57,047 nt of DNA from an uncultured Sterolibacterium sp. (lineage in GTDB: Bacteria > Pseudomonadota > Gammaproteobacteria > Burkholderiales > Rhodocyclaceae), in NCBI GenBank assembly GCA_903832735.1, contig CAILCO010000022.1:1-57047 (forward strand), read 5' to 3'. The position numbers were made by a program, and so were the translations under genes. This document shows positions 25,365-33,580 of the stretch, piece after piece; position 1 is the first letter of the stretch; each line of letters starts with the position of its first letter. The notes under the pieces were generated by a model. It was not told where the DNA came from and did not search any database. It worked only from the letters and a program-made list of their open reading frames with translations.

Positions 25365-28196
25365 TTACTTGAAGCTGTAGATATACACTGCGCTGACGCT
25401 CTGCACGGTGTAGTTCGGCGCCGTTTCGTTGCTCGGCAGGACGCCGGTCAGACCGCCGCCGATGCTCATGTCGGCCATCTGCCAATCCACGACTTTCATG
25501 TGGTTGTAGGAATAACCGACGCGCACCGCCGAGGTCTTGTCCAGACGGTAATGTCCGGTCATCTTCAGGGTGACCGTGTCGGTGGTGTAGGTCGGCAAGG
25601 CCTGCGCCGGGATGAAGAACGCGGCTACGGTGCCGGCGGGCGCACCGGCGACTGCGGCGGGATTGTTGCTCCAGGTGCCGCTGGTGAAGTTGTTATCCGA
25701 GTGCGAACGCGCCCAGATCACGTCGCCCATCAGGTCGAACTTGCCACCCGCGAGGTTCTTCTGCTTGAAGCCGAGGCCCCAGGTGTCGGTCTTGTCGGTC
25801 CTGTCCGAAGTCCAGTTGCCGCAGGAGTTCACCTTCTGGTCGATGTTTCTCAGGGCGATCGTGTTGGTTAGCGCGCCCGCGGCGTTGGTGCAGCCGTAGG
25901 GATCGGTGATCGCCGTGAAGCCGTTCACGTTCGCCGTGGTCGAGTTGCTGCCGCGGGCGTTGCTCCGGTTCGACTGCCGGCGATCTTCATAGGAGTAGAA
26001 GACGTTGGCGGTCAGGTCGTCGCTGGGCTTGAAGCTCGCCTCGAGATTGAGGTTGGTGGCCTTCTCGTTCTGCAGGCCATAGACCGAGTCGGGATACTTG
26101 TCGTTGGTGTAATCCAGTCCTGCACCCAGTCCGACCTTCTCGTTCAACTGCCAGTCGAGCTTGCTGCGCAGGCGATCCTCGTTGCGGTTGGCGGCGAAGT
26201 AGCGGCGGAAGCCGGTGGGGTCGTAGATGACATTCTGGTTGCCGTAGAGTGCCGAAGACATGGCGTTGTTATTGAGCCAATAGTAGGCCTGATTGACGCC
26301 GAAAGCGGCCTGCTGCTGCGGCGTGGTCATGGCCACGCCGGCGAGCAGCGGGAAGCCGGCATTCGGACCCCAGCCGCCCAGGCCGGTCGCCAGCATCGCC
26401 TGATAGGCGCTCTGCGTCACGCCTGCGGCCGCGGCTGTCGAGCTGATGTATTGCGCCATGGGCATCGAAGCCAGCCAGGCATTCTCGTTGTAGTTCACCT
26501 TGCGCTCGGAACGGGCATAACCGATCTTGGCGTTGAGGTCCTCGGTGTAGGCCGCGCGCCATTCCGCGCGCAAGCGGTTTTCCGTGGACTTCGGCGCATC
26601 CGAGCACTGGATCCAGGTGCCGTTGCAGCCGCGGTCGATCTGCTGCCAGTCGTAGCCGGCCTTGACGGCCATGCCCTTGCCGAGGTTGTAATCGGCGTCG
26701 AGGTTGAGATCCTGGGTCTTCTTGCTGTAGGGGCGGTTGGCGGTAATGTTATTGACCGCATTCATGTTGGCAGGCAACGCGCCCTTGCCAGCCCAGATGG
26801 AAATCGCTGCCGGATTGCCTTCGCCGGCGTCGACAAAGCCATAGGTATTGACGGCGGTGCGATTGTCACGGTCGTTGTACTTGTAGCTGGCGGTCAGCCC
26901 CAGGTCCTTGACCGGCTTGGCGGTCAGTTTGAGATTGAGCGTCTTGGTTATGACCAGGCCATTCAGCGACGAAGGAATCGTCAATACCGGCGATACCTCG
27001 TTGCCCAGGCCTTTCAGATACGAGTAAGCCTCGTCCTGGGTGTTGCGCGAGTAGGAAGCATTCATTGCCAGCTTGGTGGTCTTGGATAGATCGTAGCCGC
27101 CGGTCGCGCTGAACTGGTGGAACTGGTTGCTCGGCGCACCGGTGCTGATGGAATTGGTCGCCAGGGGTCCGAACTGCAACGCCGAAGGCACTACCGCGCC
27201 GTCCTGCCAGGCCTGCCAGGTCATGTTGTTGTTGCCGTCCTTGAACAGCGAGCCGTAGTAGGCCAGGGTCAGATGGCTCTTGTCGTTCTTGAAGTTGGCG
27301 CTCAGGTCGTACTGGTCGGTAGTATGGTCGATGACCACCGGCATGATCATCGCTACGTCGCCGCCGGTATTTCTCGACAGGGCTGCCCGCAACTGTGTGC
27401 CGTCGCGGGTCTCGTGACGGGCGTTGGCCTTGATGTTCCACTCGGTATTGACGGTGAAGCCGAAGCCGGCGTCCAGCTTTTTGCGCGTGGTGTAGATATC
27501 GTAGCTGTTGAACAGCGCCCGGTCGGCCGCGCCGACTGCCTGCATCGTTGCCAACTGTGCTGCGGTCGGCGCGTACGGTGCCGAAACGCCACCTGGTAGC
27601 GCATTGGCTGCATTTGCCGCGTTGTTGAAGCGATACACGGAGTCGTTACTGATGAAATTCGGGTCGAGTAGCCGCGCGTTGGCCGCCGAAGGAACCACCG
27701 GGACCGTGGCGTTGGGGTTGACGTTCTGCTGTATTGGGGTCGCCCAGGTATTGGGCAAGGACAGGTTGTTCGAGCCCAGGCCAAGATACGGTGACTGATA
27801 GCTGTCGGACGTATTGTGGCGCAGTTGGTCGTAGCCGAAGTTGATCTGGAAGCGGCCCTGTTCGCCGAATTCCGCGGACAGATTGCGGTTGTCCGTGCCC
27901 AGATGGCTGCCGGTGATGCCGAAGCGGGTGGTGCCGTTGCTGTCGTAGGCGCTGCCGCCGCGCAGCGAGAAGCCGGCATCGACGGTCACGCCCTTGTCCT
28001 GGAGGCCGTTGTATTCGCCGAACTTGTAGGAAGACTTGTCGACATTGGTCAGACCCATCTCGACCTGGCTGGTCGCCTTGGTCAGATCGGCCGCGTCCGC
28101 GGCGTAAGCCGCCGGGACCAGCGCCAGGGTGATCAGGGCTCCGCGCACCGCCAAGACCGAGGCCCGGAGGGCAAGACTATCTTGATGCTTTTTCAT
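25365..28196 (-). CDS. MtrB/PioB-family outer-membrane beta-barrel, cassette 1
   Basis: This 943-residue outer-membrane protein has a signal peptide (residues 1-32, ending near AYAAD) and a long series of alternating strands typical of the MtrB/PioB decaheme-associated porin. It has FGEYNGLQDKG near the start, repeated YSRNTQDE-like hairpins and a C-terminal aromatic strand ending YIYSFK. In known systems this barrel sheathes a decaheme MtrA-type cytochrome so electrons cross the outer membrane. It has several cysteines but no N-terminal CXXC as in Shewanella MtrB. It follows the decaheme gene by 25 bases and ends in an intrinsic terminator. The signal peptide is nearly identical to that of the cassette 2 barrel, indicating duplication. 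Confidence 0.88.
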   Translation of the reverse strand: MKKHQDSLALRASVLAVRGALITLALVPAAYAADAADLTKATSQVEMGLTNVDKSSYKFGEYNGLQDKGVTVDAGFSLRGGSAYDSNGTTRFGITGSHLGTDNRNLSAEFGEQGRFQINFGYDQLRHNTSDSYQSPYLGLGSNNLSLPNTWATPIQQNVNPNATVPVVPSAANARLLDPNFISNDSVYRFNNAANAANALPGGVSAPYAPTAAQLATMQAVGAADRALFNSYDIYTTRKKLDAGFGFTVNTEWNIKANARHETRDGTQLRAALSRNTGGDVAMIMPVVIDHTTDQYDLSANFKNDKSHLTLAYYGSLFKDGNNNMTWQAWQDGAVVPSALQFGPLATNSISTGAPSNQFHQFSATGGYDLSKTTKLAMNASYSRNTQDEAYSYLKGLGNEVSPVLTIPSSLNGLVITKTLNLKLTAKPVKDLGLTASYKYNDRDNRTAVNTYGFVDAGEGNPAAISIWAGKGALPANMNAVNNITANRPYSKKTQDLNLDADYNLGKGMAVKAGYDWQQIDRGCNGTWIQCSDAPKSTENRLRAEWRAAYTEDLNAKIGYARSERKVNYNENAWLASMPMAQYISSTAAAAGVTQSAYQAMLATGLGGWGPNAGFPLLAGVAMTTPQQQAAFGVNQAYYWLNNNAMSSALYGNQNVIYDPTGFRRYFAANRNEDRLRSKLDWQLNEKVGLGAGLDYTNDKYPDSVYGLQNEKATNLNLEASFKPSDDLTANVFYSYEDRRQSNRSNARGSNSTTANVNGFTAITDPYGCTNAAGALTNTIALRNIDQKVNSCGNWTSDRTDKTDTWGLGFKQKNLAGGKFDLMGDVIWARSHSDNNFTSGTWSNNPAAVAGAPAGTVAAFFIPAQALPTYTTDTVTLKMTGHYRLDKTSAVRVGYSYNHMKVVDWQMADMSIGGGLTGVLPSNETAPNYTVQSVSAVYIYSFK

Positions 28197-28221
28197 GATA
28201 TGTATCTCCGATTCAATAGGG

Positions 28222-29148
28222 TTAGCGCTGGAACTTGGCGCCGGGGCCGGGATTGTTCGAGCCGTGGATCAGCACGTGACAGTTCAGGCAGGCGCGGGCC
28301 GTGGTCTGGGCGCGCGACGAGATATTGCCGTTGGCCTGGGTGCCATTGACCGTGCTGGCGTTGCCGGTCAGCAGGTTGGCGCCGCTGTTCAAGGCGCTGC
28401 CGTGGTCGCCGGTGTGGCAGTTCTGGCACAGGTAGGGCACCTTGGCCTTGAGCAACGGAGCGTTGTTCGAGCCGTGCGGCAGGTGGCAGTTGCTGCAGTC
28501 CTCGGTTACCGGGGCGTGCTCCCAGAGATAGGGGCCGCGGCGGTCGGCGTGGCAGGTGAAGCAGGTCTCATTGACCGTGTTCTTGATCAGCAGTTTCGGT
28601 CCGGTCGAGCCGTGCGGGTTGTGGCAGTCGGAGCAGGCCATCTTGCCTTCGGGCACCGGCATGTGCGAGATCTTGTTGAACTCGGAACGTTGGGTTTTGT
28701 GGCAGGTGTAGCAGACCTCGGGCTGGGTGGCCTTGTTCATGACCCGCTGCTGCGGCCGGTGGACATCGTGGCAACTGGCGCAGACCACGTCGCGGCTTTG
28801 GTGCTGGCTACCTTCCCACCAGGCGCGCTTCTCGCCCTTGTGGCAGGACAGGCATGTGGCATTGCGCTGTTCGGCGGTATTGGTGGTGCCCTTGGTGTAC
28901 TTCACGTCCGGTGCGTTGCTCGGGCTCTTCAAGTGGTTGTCGCTGAGGCCGTGGCAGGACTGGCAGCCCGGCGTGCGCGGGTCGCCCTTGACGCCGTGTT
29001 TGGTCTGATAAATCGAGAGTATCGGTTTTTCCCAGGTCTCGTCGTGGCAAGCGGTACAAACCTTGTCGTCCGCCAACGCCGAACCGGCCGCGCCAAAGCC
29101 GAGAACGAATGCGCTCAAGGCCAGTATTTTCTGCAAGGACTTATTCAT
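28222..29148 (-). CDS. Decaheme c-type cytochrome, MtrA/DmsE family, cassette 1
   Basis: This 308-residue periplasmic protein has a cleavable signal (MNKSLQKILALSAFVLGFGA, ending near SALA) and ten CXXCH sites: CTACH, CQSCH, CLSCH, CASCH, CYTCH, CSDCH, CFTCH, CSNCH, CQNCH and CLNCH. Count, length and spacing are those of MtrA/DmsE/PioA cytochromes, whose heme chain threads an MtrB barrel. The HNPHGS and HAPVTEDCSNCH segments are characteristic. The ATG at 29148 is preceded by GGGAGAG within a leader shared by the three cassettes. It is expressed from an FNR-type promoter at 29242-29282. Confidence 0.92.
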   Translation of the reverse strand: MNKSLQKILALSAFVLGFGAAGSALADDKVCTACHDETWEKPILSIYQTKHGVKGDPRTPGCQSCHGLSDNHLKSPSNAPDVKYTKGTTNTAEQRNATCLSCHKGEKRAWWEGSQHQSRDVVCASCHDVHRPQQRVMNKATQPEVCYTCHKTQRSEFNKISHMPVPEGKMACSDCHNPHGSTGPKLLIKNTVNETCFTCHADRRGPYLWEHAPVTEDCSNCHLPHGSNNAPLLKAKVPYLCQNCHTGDHGSALNSGANLLTGNASTVNGTQANGNISSRAQTTARACLNCHVLIHGSNNPGPGAKFQR

Positions 29149-29168
29149 TTTCTCTCCCATCCCGCTAA
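29146..29168 (-). promoter_or_regulatory. Conserved translation leader, cassette 1
   Basis: The 23 bases covering the start codon and ribosome binding site (GGGATGGGAGAGAAA before the ATG on the minus strand) are identical at 33295-33317 and 37011-37033, before all three decaheme genes. The ribosome binding site GGGAGAG lies within it. Confidence 0.6.
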
Positions 29169-29209
29169 TTTGTCGTGAAATCAGATAACCCAAAGTGGTG
29201 CCGATTAGA

Positions 29210-29226
29210 TGTAACGAACTTGTAAC
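29210..29226 (-). promoter_or_regulatory. Phased TGTAAC direct repeat, cassette 1
   Basis: TGTAAC occurs at 29210-29215 and 29221-29226 on the plus strand, 11 bases apart, one helical turn. It lies just downstream of the predicted transcription start (about 29235). A matching pair occupies the same place in cassettes 2 and 3, so it may be a binding site for a response-regulator-type protein. Confidence 0.45.
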
Positions 29227-29241
29227 CAAAAGTCAGCGCGG

Positions 29242-29282
29242 ATGTTGCCAGCTTCGAATCTGCCGGGTTTGACTTGTGTCAA
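29242..29282 (-). promoter_or_regulatory. FNR-type class II promoter, cassette 1
   Basis: An FNR/ANR-like palindrome TTGACTTGTGTCAA lies at 29269-29282. Reading toward the decaheme gene, 21 bases separate it from an extended -10 element TGG-CAACAT (hexamer 29247-29242). This would place the box near -41 from a start at about 29235, the geometry of an FNR-activated class II promoter. Confidence 0.65.
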
Positions 29283-29344
29283 CTTTTCTTACACTTGTTG
29301 TTTTCTTGCGACAGGACGGCGCGGCGGTGGGGTTTCTGCCACAG

Positions 29345-29377
29345 CAAAAAAAACGGGCCGCAAATGCGGCCCGTTTT
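29345..29377 (-). terminator. Intrinsic terminator after MtrB-like gene 2
   Basis: A 12-base perfect stem (29351-29362 and 29365-29376, core AACGGGCCGCA) has a 2-base loop and is followed on the minus strand by a T-run (A-run 29346-29353). It lies 17 bases after the cassette 2 barrel stop. Confidence 0.85.
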
Positions 29378-29392
29378 CATGAGGGAGACTGC

Positions 29393-32344
29393 TTATCTGA
29401 AGCTGTAGATGTAGGCCGCGCTGACCGTTTGCACGGTGTAGTTGGGCGAGGTTTCGAAGGAAGGCAGCAAGCCGGACCAACCCGTGCCGGGCGCGCGGTT
29501 GGCGTACAGCCAGTCGCTCGACTTCATGTTCTGGTAGGTGTAGCCGAAGCGCACTGCCGAGGCTTTGTCCAGCGCATATTTGCCGCCGATGTTCAGGGTG
29601 ATGACCTTGCTCGTCACATCGGGCATGGACGCCGCCGGAACCCAGGTGCGGGTCCAGGGGGTCGCGCCGGCGCCGAAGTTAGCCACCGTATATAAGGTCG
29701 TGACGTAGTTGCCGCCGGATGGGTAGTTCTGGCTGGTGACCGCTTTGGTGTAGCCCAGGCCGCCATTCATTTCCAGCTTGCCGCCCATCATGCCCTTGTT
29801 GCGCAGATTGAAGCCTAAGGTGTTGATCTTGTCGGTGGTGACGGTGGACCAGGCCAGGCAGGGATCGACCTTGGCATTCTGCAGCGACTGCGCGTTGCTG
29901 GTGTAGCCGTTGCAACTGGCGCCGACCAGGCTGCCGGCCGCGGTGTTGGCGATCGAGCCGCTGGAGGCGGCCGAACCGTCGGCATTGGTGCCGACGCCCG
30001 GGCCGGCGATGGTCGTACTCTTCTCCTGGTAGCTGTAGTAGAGGCTGCTGCTCAGGGTGCTGCTCGCCTCGTAGGTACCGTCGAGGTTGAGGGTCTTGCT
30101 CTTGCCGTCCTTCAGGCCGGCGACGGTGTTGTTGTAGTTGTCGCGATTGTATTCGACGCCGCCGAACAGCGAGAATTGCTCCGTCGCCTGCCAGTTGAGC
30201 GAGGCGCGCAACTTGTCGCGATTGCGGTCGCCGTCGATCGGGTTTTGCTGGCCGGGCATCATGAACAAGGCGTTGCGCGTGTTCGGTGTGGTCACCTTGT
30301 TGCCGTTGGGATACCAGTAGTTCAGGGCGAGCAGCTGGTTGGCCGAGATGTTCGCGGCCGGAACACCGAGCAGCGTGCTCCATTGCGCCGCACTCAAGGT
30401 TGCGCCGGTAGGATTGGCGGTGCCCAGCGGTACGATCGCGGGGTAGCCTGCGACCGGGCCCCAACCGGTCAGGCCGAAGGCCTGCATGGTTTGGTAGAGG
30501 CTCATGCCGCCGGTGTTGGCGACGGTCTGGTCGGGCACGAGATTGGCCATCGGAGCGGTGGCCAGCCAGGCGTTGACGTTGTAATTGTCGGCGCGGCGCT
30601 CGGAGCGGGCGAGCCCGACCCGCCCGTTCAGCTGATCGACCTTGCCCCGCCATTCGGCGCGCACGGTGTTTTCTTTGGTGGCGTCCGCAGTGGCGCAGTC
30701 GGTCCAGGAGCCGTCGCAATAGCGGTTGATCTTCTGCCAGTCGTAGCCGACTTTCACCGCCTGCGCCTTGCTCAGACGGTAGTCGGCTTCCAGGTTCACC
30801 TGGTTGGTCTTCTTGCTGTAGGCGCGGTTGGCCAGAACGCTGCCGCCGCCGCCGGTGCCCAGGGCGGCGCCCAGGGCGACATTGCCATAGTCGGGCAGGA
30901 GCGCGTTGCGGAAGGGCGAAGTACCGCTGGTCGCGCCGTCCAGGTCGGCGAAGATGTAGGTATGCACCGGCGTCGTGTTGTGCCGGTCGTTGAACTTGTA
31001 GGCGGCTGTGACGTTCAGGTCATTGACCGGCTTGCTGGTGAGCTTGAGGTCGAACGACTTGGTCGCTACCACGCCATGCAGCGAATTGGTCGGCAGCCAG
31101 CTGCTGACTCCGGCCGGCAGGGCCGGTGTATTCAACGAGGTAAGGAAGGCGTCGTCCTGCGTGTTGCGCGAGTACGATGCATCTCCGACCAGCTTGGTGG
31201 CGGCGGAGTAGTTGTAGCCGCCGGTGAGGCTGAACTGGTGCAGTTGGTTGGACGGCGGGGTCGCGGAAGTCAGGACGGTACCAGGGGTGGTCAGGTTCCT
31301 GGTGCTGGCATCCTCGATGGTCATGCCGTTGATGTGGTTCTGATAGACCGAGCCGTAGTAGGCGACCTTGAGGAAACGGGCATCGTCCTTGAAGTTGAGG
31401 CTCAGGTTGAACTGGTTGTGCGACTCGTCGATAGGATTGGGCAAGGTCGCGTAGGTTTCCGATCCGGTGATCCAGGATCGCGGCGTGATCCCTTTCTTGT
31501 CTTCGCGCGAGGCACTGGCGTTGAGGTTCCACTGATTGTTCAGGAACATGTCGAAGCCGCCGCTGTACTTGCTGCGCTCGGTGTAGAGATCGACCTGGCG
31601 GAACAGGCCGAGGTCGGTGTTGGCCGTGGCCAGCATCGCCGCCTGTTGCGCAGCCGTGGCGGCATAGGCCGCCATCGGCCCGGTGGCGCCGCCGGTGAGC
31701 GGCGTGGTGACGCCGCCGACGACTGGCACCGAGGCGCCGTTCAAGACGTTGTTGTTGTTGGCCGTGTTGTTGAAGCGATAGATCGTATCGTTGGCGATCC
31801 AGCTCGGCGACAGTGCCTGGAAGTTGAGGCCGGGCACCACAGGCGTCGTGGCATTCGGATTGACATTCAACTGCAGCGGCCGCACCCAGGTTTGCGGCAT
31901 GGTCAGGTTGTTGCTGCCTACGCCGAGGTAAGGCGTCTGAAAGCTGTCGGACAGATCGCGGTGGATCTGGTCGTAACCCATGTTGATCCTGAATCTGCCC
32001 TGCTCGCCGAATTCCGCCTTGAGCTCGCGGGTATCCAGGCCCAGATTGCTGCCGCTCGCCTTGAACTGCGTGGCGCCATCCTTGCTGGTGCCGCGCAGCT
32101 CGAAGTCGGCATCAAGAGTACCGCCCTTCTTGTAAAGGCCGTTGTATTCGCCGAACTTGGCCGAGCGGTCGCTGGCGTTGGTGGCGCCGATGGCGATCGA
32201 ATTGGTCGGCTGGGTCAGTTCGGCCACGGCCGGGTCGGCGGCATCGGCGGCGTAGGCGACCGGTGCCAGGACCAGGGTGATGAGAGCTCCGCGCACAGCC
32301 ATGACCGATGCCCGGAGGGCAAAACTATCTTGTTGCTTTTTCAT
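29393..32344 (-). CDS. MtrB/PioB-family outer-membrane beta-barrel, cassette 2
   Basis: This 983-residue outer-membrane porin has a signal peptide MKKQQDSFALRASVMAVRGA, nearly the same as in the cassette 1 barrel. FGEYNGLYKKGG follows near the N-terminus, then paired beta-hairpins (SYSRNTQDDAFL) and a C-terminal strand ending YIYSFR. It is the longest of the three paralogues, with extra loop sequence rich in Gly, Ala, Asn and Thr. The presumed role is to hold the decaheme cytochrome encoded 29 bases upstream across the outer membrane. The ATG at 32344 has GGGGA 9 bases upstream and matches the paralogue start; the frame extends 8 codons further to 32368. Confidence 0.88.
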   Translation of the reverse strand: MKKQQDSFALRASVMAVRGALITLVLAPVAYAADAADPAVAELTQPTNSIAIGATNASDRSAKFGEYNGLYKKGGTLDADFELRGTSKDGATQFKASGSNLGLDTRELKAEFGEQGRFRINMGYDQIHRDLSDSFQTPYLGVGSNNLTMPQTWVRPLQLNVNPNATTPVVPGLNFQALSPSWIANDTIYRFNNTANNNNVLNGASVPVVGGVTTPLTGGATGPMAAYAATAAQQAAMLATANTDLGLFRQVDLYTERSKYSGGFDMFLNNQWNLNASASREDKKGITPRSWITGSETYATLPNPIDESHNQFNLSLNFKDDARFLKVAYYGSVYQNHINGMTIEDASTRNLTTPGTVLTSATPPSNQLHQFSLTGGYNYSAATKLVGDASYSRNTQDDAFLTSLNTPALPAGVSSWLPTNSLHGVVATKSFDLKLTSKPVNDLNVTAAYKFNDRHNTTPVHTYIFADLDGATSGTSPFRNALLPDYGNVALGAALGTGGGGSVLANRAYSKKTNQVNLEADYRLSKAQAVKVGYDWQKINRYCDGSWTDCATADATKENTVRAEWRGKVDQLNGRVGLARSERRADNYNVNAWLATAPMANLVPDQTVANTGGMSLYQTMQAFGLTGWGPVAGYPAIVPLGTANPTGATLSAAQWSTLLGVPAANISANQLLALNYWYPNGNKVTTPNTRNALFMMPGQQNPIDGDRNRDKLRASLNWQATEQFSLFGGVEYNRDNYNNTVAGLKDGKSKTLNLDGTYEASSTLSSSLYYSYQEKSTTIAGPGVGTNADGSAASSGSIANTAAGSLVGASCNGYTSNAQSLQNAKVDPCLAWSTVTTDKINTLGFNLRNKGMMGGKLEMNGGLGYTKAVTSQNYPSGGNYVTTLYTVANFGAGATPWTRTWVPAASMPDVTSKVITLNIGGKYALDKASAVRFGYTYQNMKSSDWLYANRAPGTGWSGLLPSFETSPNYTVQTVSAAYIYSFR

Positions 32345-32373
32345 GATGTTTATCCCCGATTCATTCAATATGG

Positions 32374-33297
32374 TTAGCGGTTGAACTTGGCGCCGGCCGG
32401 ATGGTTCGACCCGTGTATTTGCACGTGGCAGGAGAGGCAGGAGCGACCGAGGCGGTTGCCCGGGCTCTGTCCGCCGGGCTGCTGCTGGCCCAGGTTGGTG
32501 GTGACGGCGCCGCCGGTCAGGACGTTGCCGCTGACGACCAGGGAGGAAGCGTGCTCATTGACGTGGCATTCCTGGCACAGGAAGGGCACCCGCGCCTTGA
32601 GCATCGGCGCCATGGTCGAGCCATGCGGGCTGTGGCAGTTGGTGCAGTCGTCGGTGACCGGCGCATGTTCCCAGAGCAGGGGTCCGCGCTTCTCGACGTG
32701 GCAGGTGTAGCAGGTGGCATTGACGCCGTTCTTCACCAGCATCTTTGGCCCTATGCTGCCGTGCGGGTTGTGGCAGTCGGAACAGGCGACCTTGCCTTCG
32801 ATGACCGGGTGGTGCGAGATGTGCTGGTTCTGGGCGCGCTCGTTCTTGTGGCAGGTGAAGCAGACCTCGAATTGGGTTTTCTTCGATAGGACCTTGTCCT
32901 TGGCCGCATGCACCGTGTGACAGGAGGCGCAGGTCACGTCGCGACCGGCGTGGGCGCTACCTTCCCAGTGGGAACGATTGCCTGCCTTGTGGCAGCCGAG
33001 GCAGGTGGCGTTCTTTGCTTCAGACGGGTTAGCGGAGTTGGCCTTGAAGGTCATGTCGGGTGCTGTCGATGGGCTCTTCAGGTGGCCGTCGCTGGTGCCG
33101 TGGCAAGTCTGGCAGCCGGGTGTTCGGCCGTCGGTTTTGACGCCATGGCGCGTCTGGTAGATCGACAGGATGGGCTTTTCCCATGACTCGTCGTGACAGG
33201 TCGTGCAGACCTTGTCATCCGCCAGTGCCGTAGCTGCTGCGCCAAAGCCGAGAACAAACACGCTCAAGGCCAATATTTTCTGCAAGGACTTATTCAT
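32374..33297 (-). CDS. Decaheme c-type cytochrome, MtrA/DmsE family, cassette 2
   Basis: This 307-residue periplasmic decaheme protein has a signal MNKSLQKILALSVFVLGFGA almost identical to cassette 1. The ten heme sites are CTTCH, CQTCH, CLGCH, CASCH, CFTCH, CSDCH, CYTCH, CTNCH, CQECH and CLSCH. The order of spacings and the HNPHGS and HAPVTDDCTNCH segments show it to be a paralogue of the cassette 1 and 3 proteins. It probably forms a conduit with the barrel encoded directly downstream. Its promoter carries an FNR-like box at 33416-33429 and a second one at 33447-33460. Confidence 0.92.
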   Translation of the reverse strand: MNKSLQKILALSVFVLGFGAAATALADDKVCTTCHDESWEKPILSIYQTRHGVKTDGRTPGCQTCHGTSDGHLKSPSTAPDMTFKANSANPSEAKNATCLGCHKAGNRSHWEGSAHAGRDVTCASCHTVHAAKDKVLSKKTQFEVCFTCHKNERAQNQHISHHPVIEGKVACSDCHNPHGSIGPKMLVKNGVNATCYTCHVEKRGPLLWEHAPVTDDCTNCHSPHGSTMAPMLKARVPFLCQECHVNEHASSLVVSGNVLTGGAVTTNLGQQQPGGQSPGNRLGRSCLSCHVQIHGSNHPAGAKFNR

Positions 33298-33357
33298 TTT
33301 CTCTCCCATCCCGCTAAGTTTTTAATCAGTTAAACGATCGCTGCCGCTATGCCAAGG

Positions 33358-33374
33358 TGTAATCAAATGTAATC
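33358..33374 (-). promoter_or_regulatory. Phased TGTAATC direct repeat, cassette 2
   Basis: TGTAATC occurs at 33358-33364 and 33368-33374 on the plus strand, with a 10-base period. It sits at the same position relative to the promoter as the pair in cassette 1, downstream of the predicted transcription start. Confidence 0.45.
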
Positions 33375-33388
33375 AACAGTCGCGGCGA

Positions 33389-33460
33389 ATGTTGCCAGCT
33401 ATCGCCTGAAGAAAATTGATCTACGTCAACACTTCAATGCTACGACTTGATTTGTGTCAA
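33389..33460 (-). promoter_or_regulatory. FNR-type class II promoter with a second box, cassette 2
   Basis: The FNR-like box TTGATCTACGTCAA at 33416-33429 is followed, reading toward the gene, by 21 bases and the extended -10 TGG-CAACAT (hexamer 33394-33389), the same as in cassettes 1 and 3. A second box TTGATTTGTGTCAA lies at 33447-33460, centred 31 bases further upstream, three helical turns away. Confidence 0.68.
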
Positions 33461-33530
33461 TTAGATATATATCTTTAGCATGGCTTGTGATGGGGCCGGG
33501 CGGCGCGTGGCTTGGGATCGGCAGGGCCGG

Positions 33531-33560
33531 GAAAGAAAACGGGCCGCAATTCGCGGCCCG
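33531..33560 (-). terminator. Intrinsic terminator after MtrB-like gene 3
   Basis: An 8-base GC-rich stem (CGGGCCGC at 33540-33547, GCGGCCCG at 33553-33560) is followed on the minus strand by TTTTCTTTC. It lies 20 bases past the stop of the cassette 3 barrel gene. Confidence 0.8.
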
Positions 33561-33580
33561 CATCACTGGCTCTGTCTAAC

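Noticed and set aside
29233-29256. Possible sigma-54 promoter (TGG...GC) in the TGGCAACAT element
   Set aside because: The GG-N10-GC spacing fits only cassette 1. It is off in cassettes 2 and 3, whereas the extended -10 reading fits all three with constant spacing to the FNR-like box.
30176-32377. 733-codon open frame on the plus strand opposite the cassette 2 barrel gene
   Set aside because: Antisense of a real MtrB-like gene. The translation is low-complexity, rich in G, V, A and R, without family motifs.
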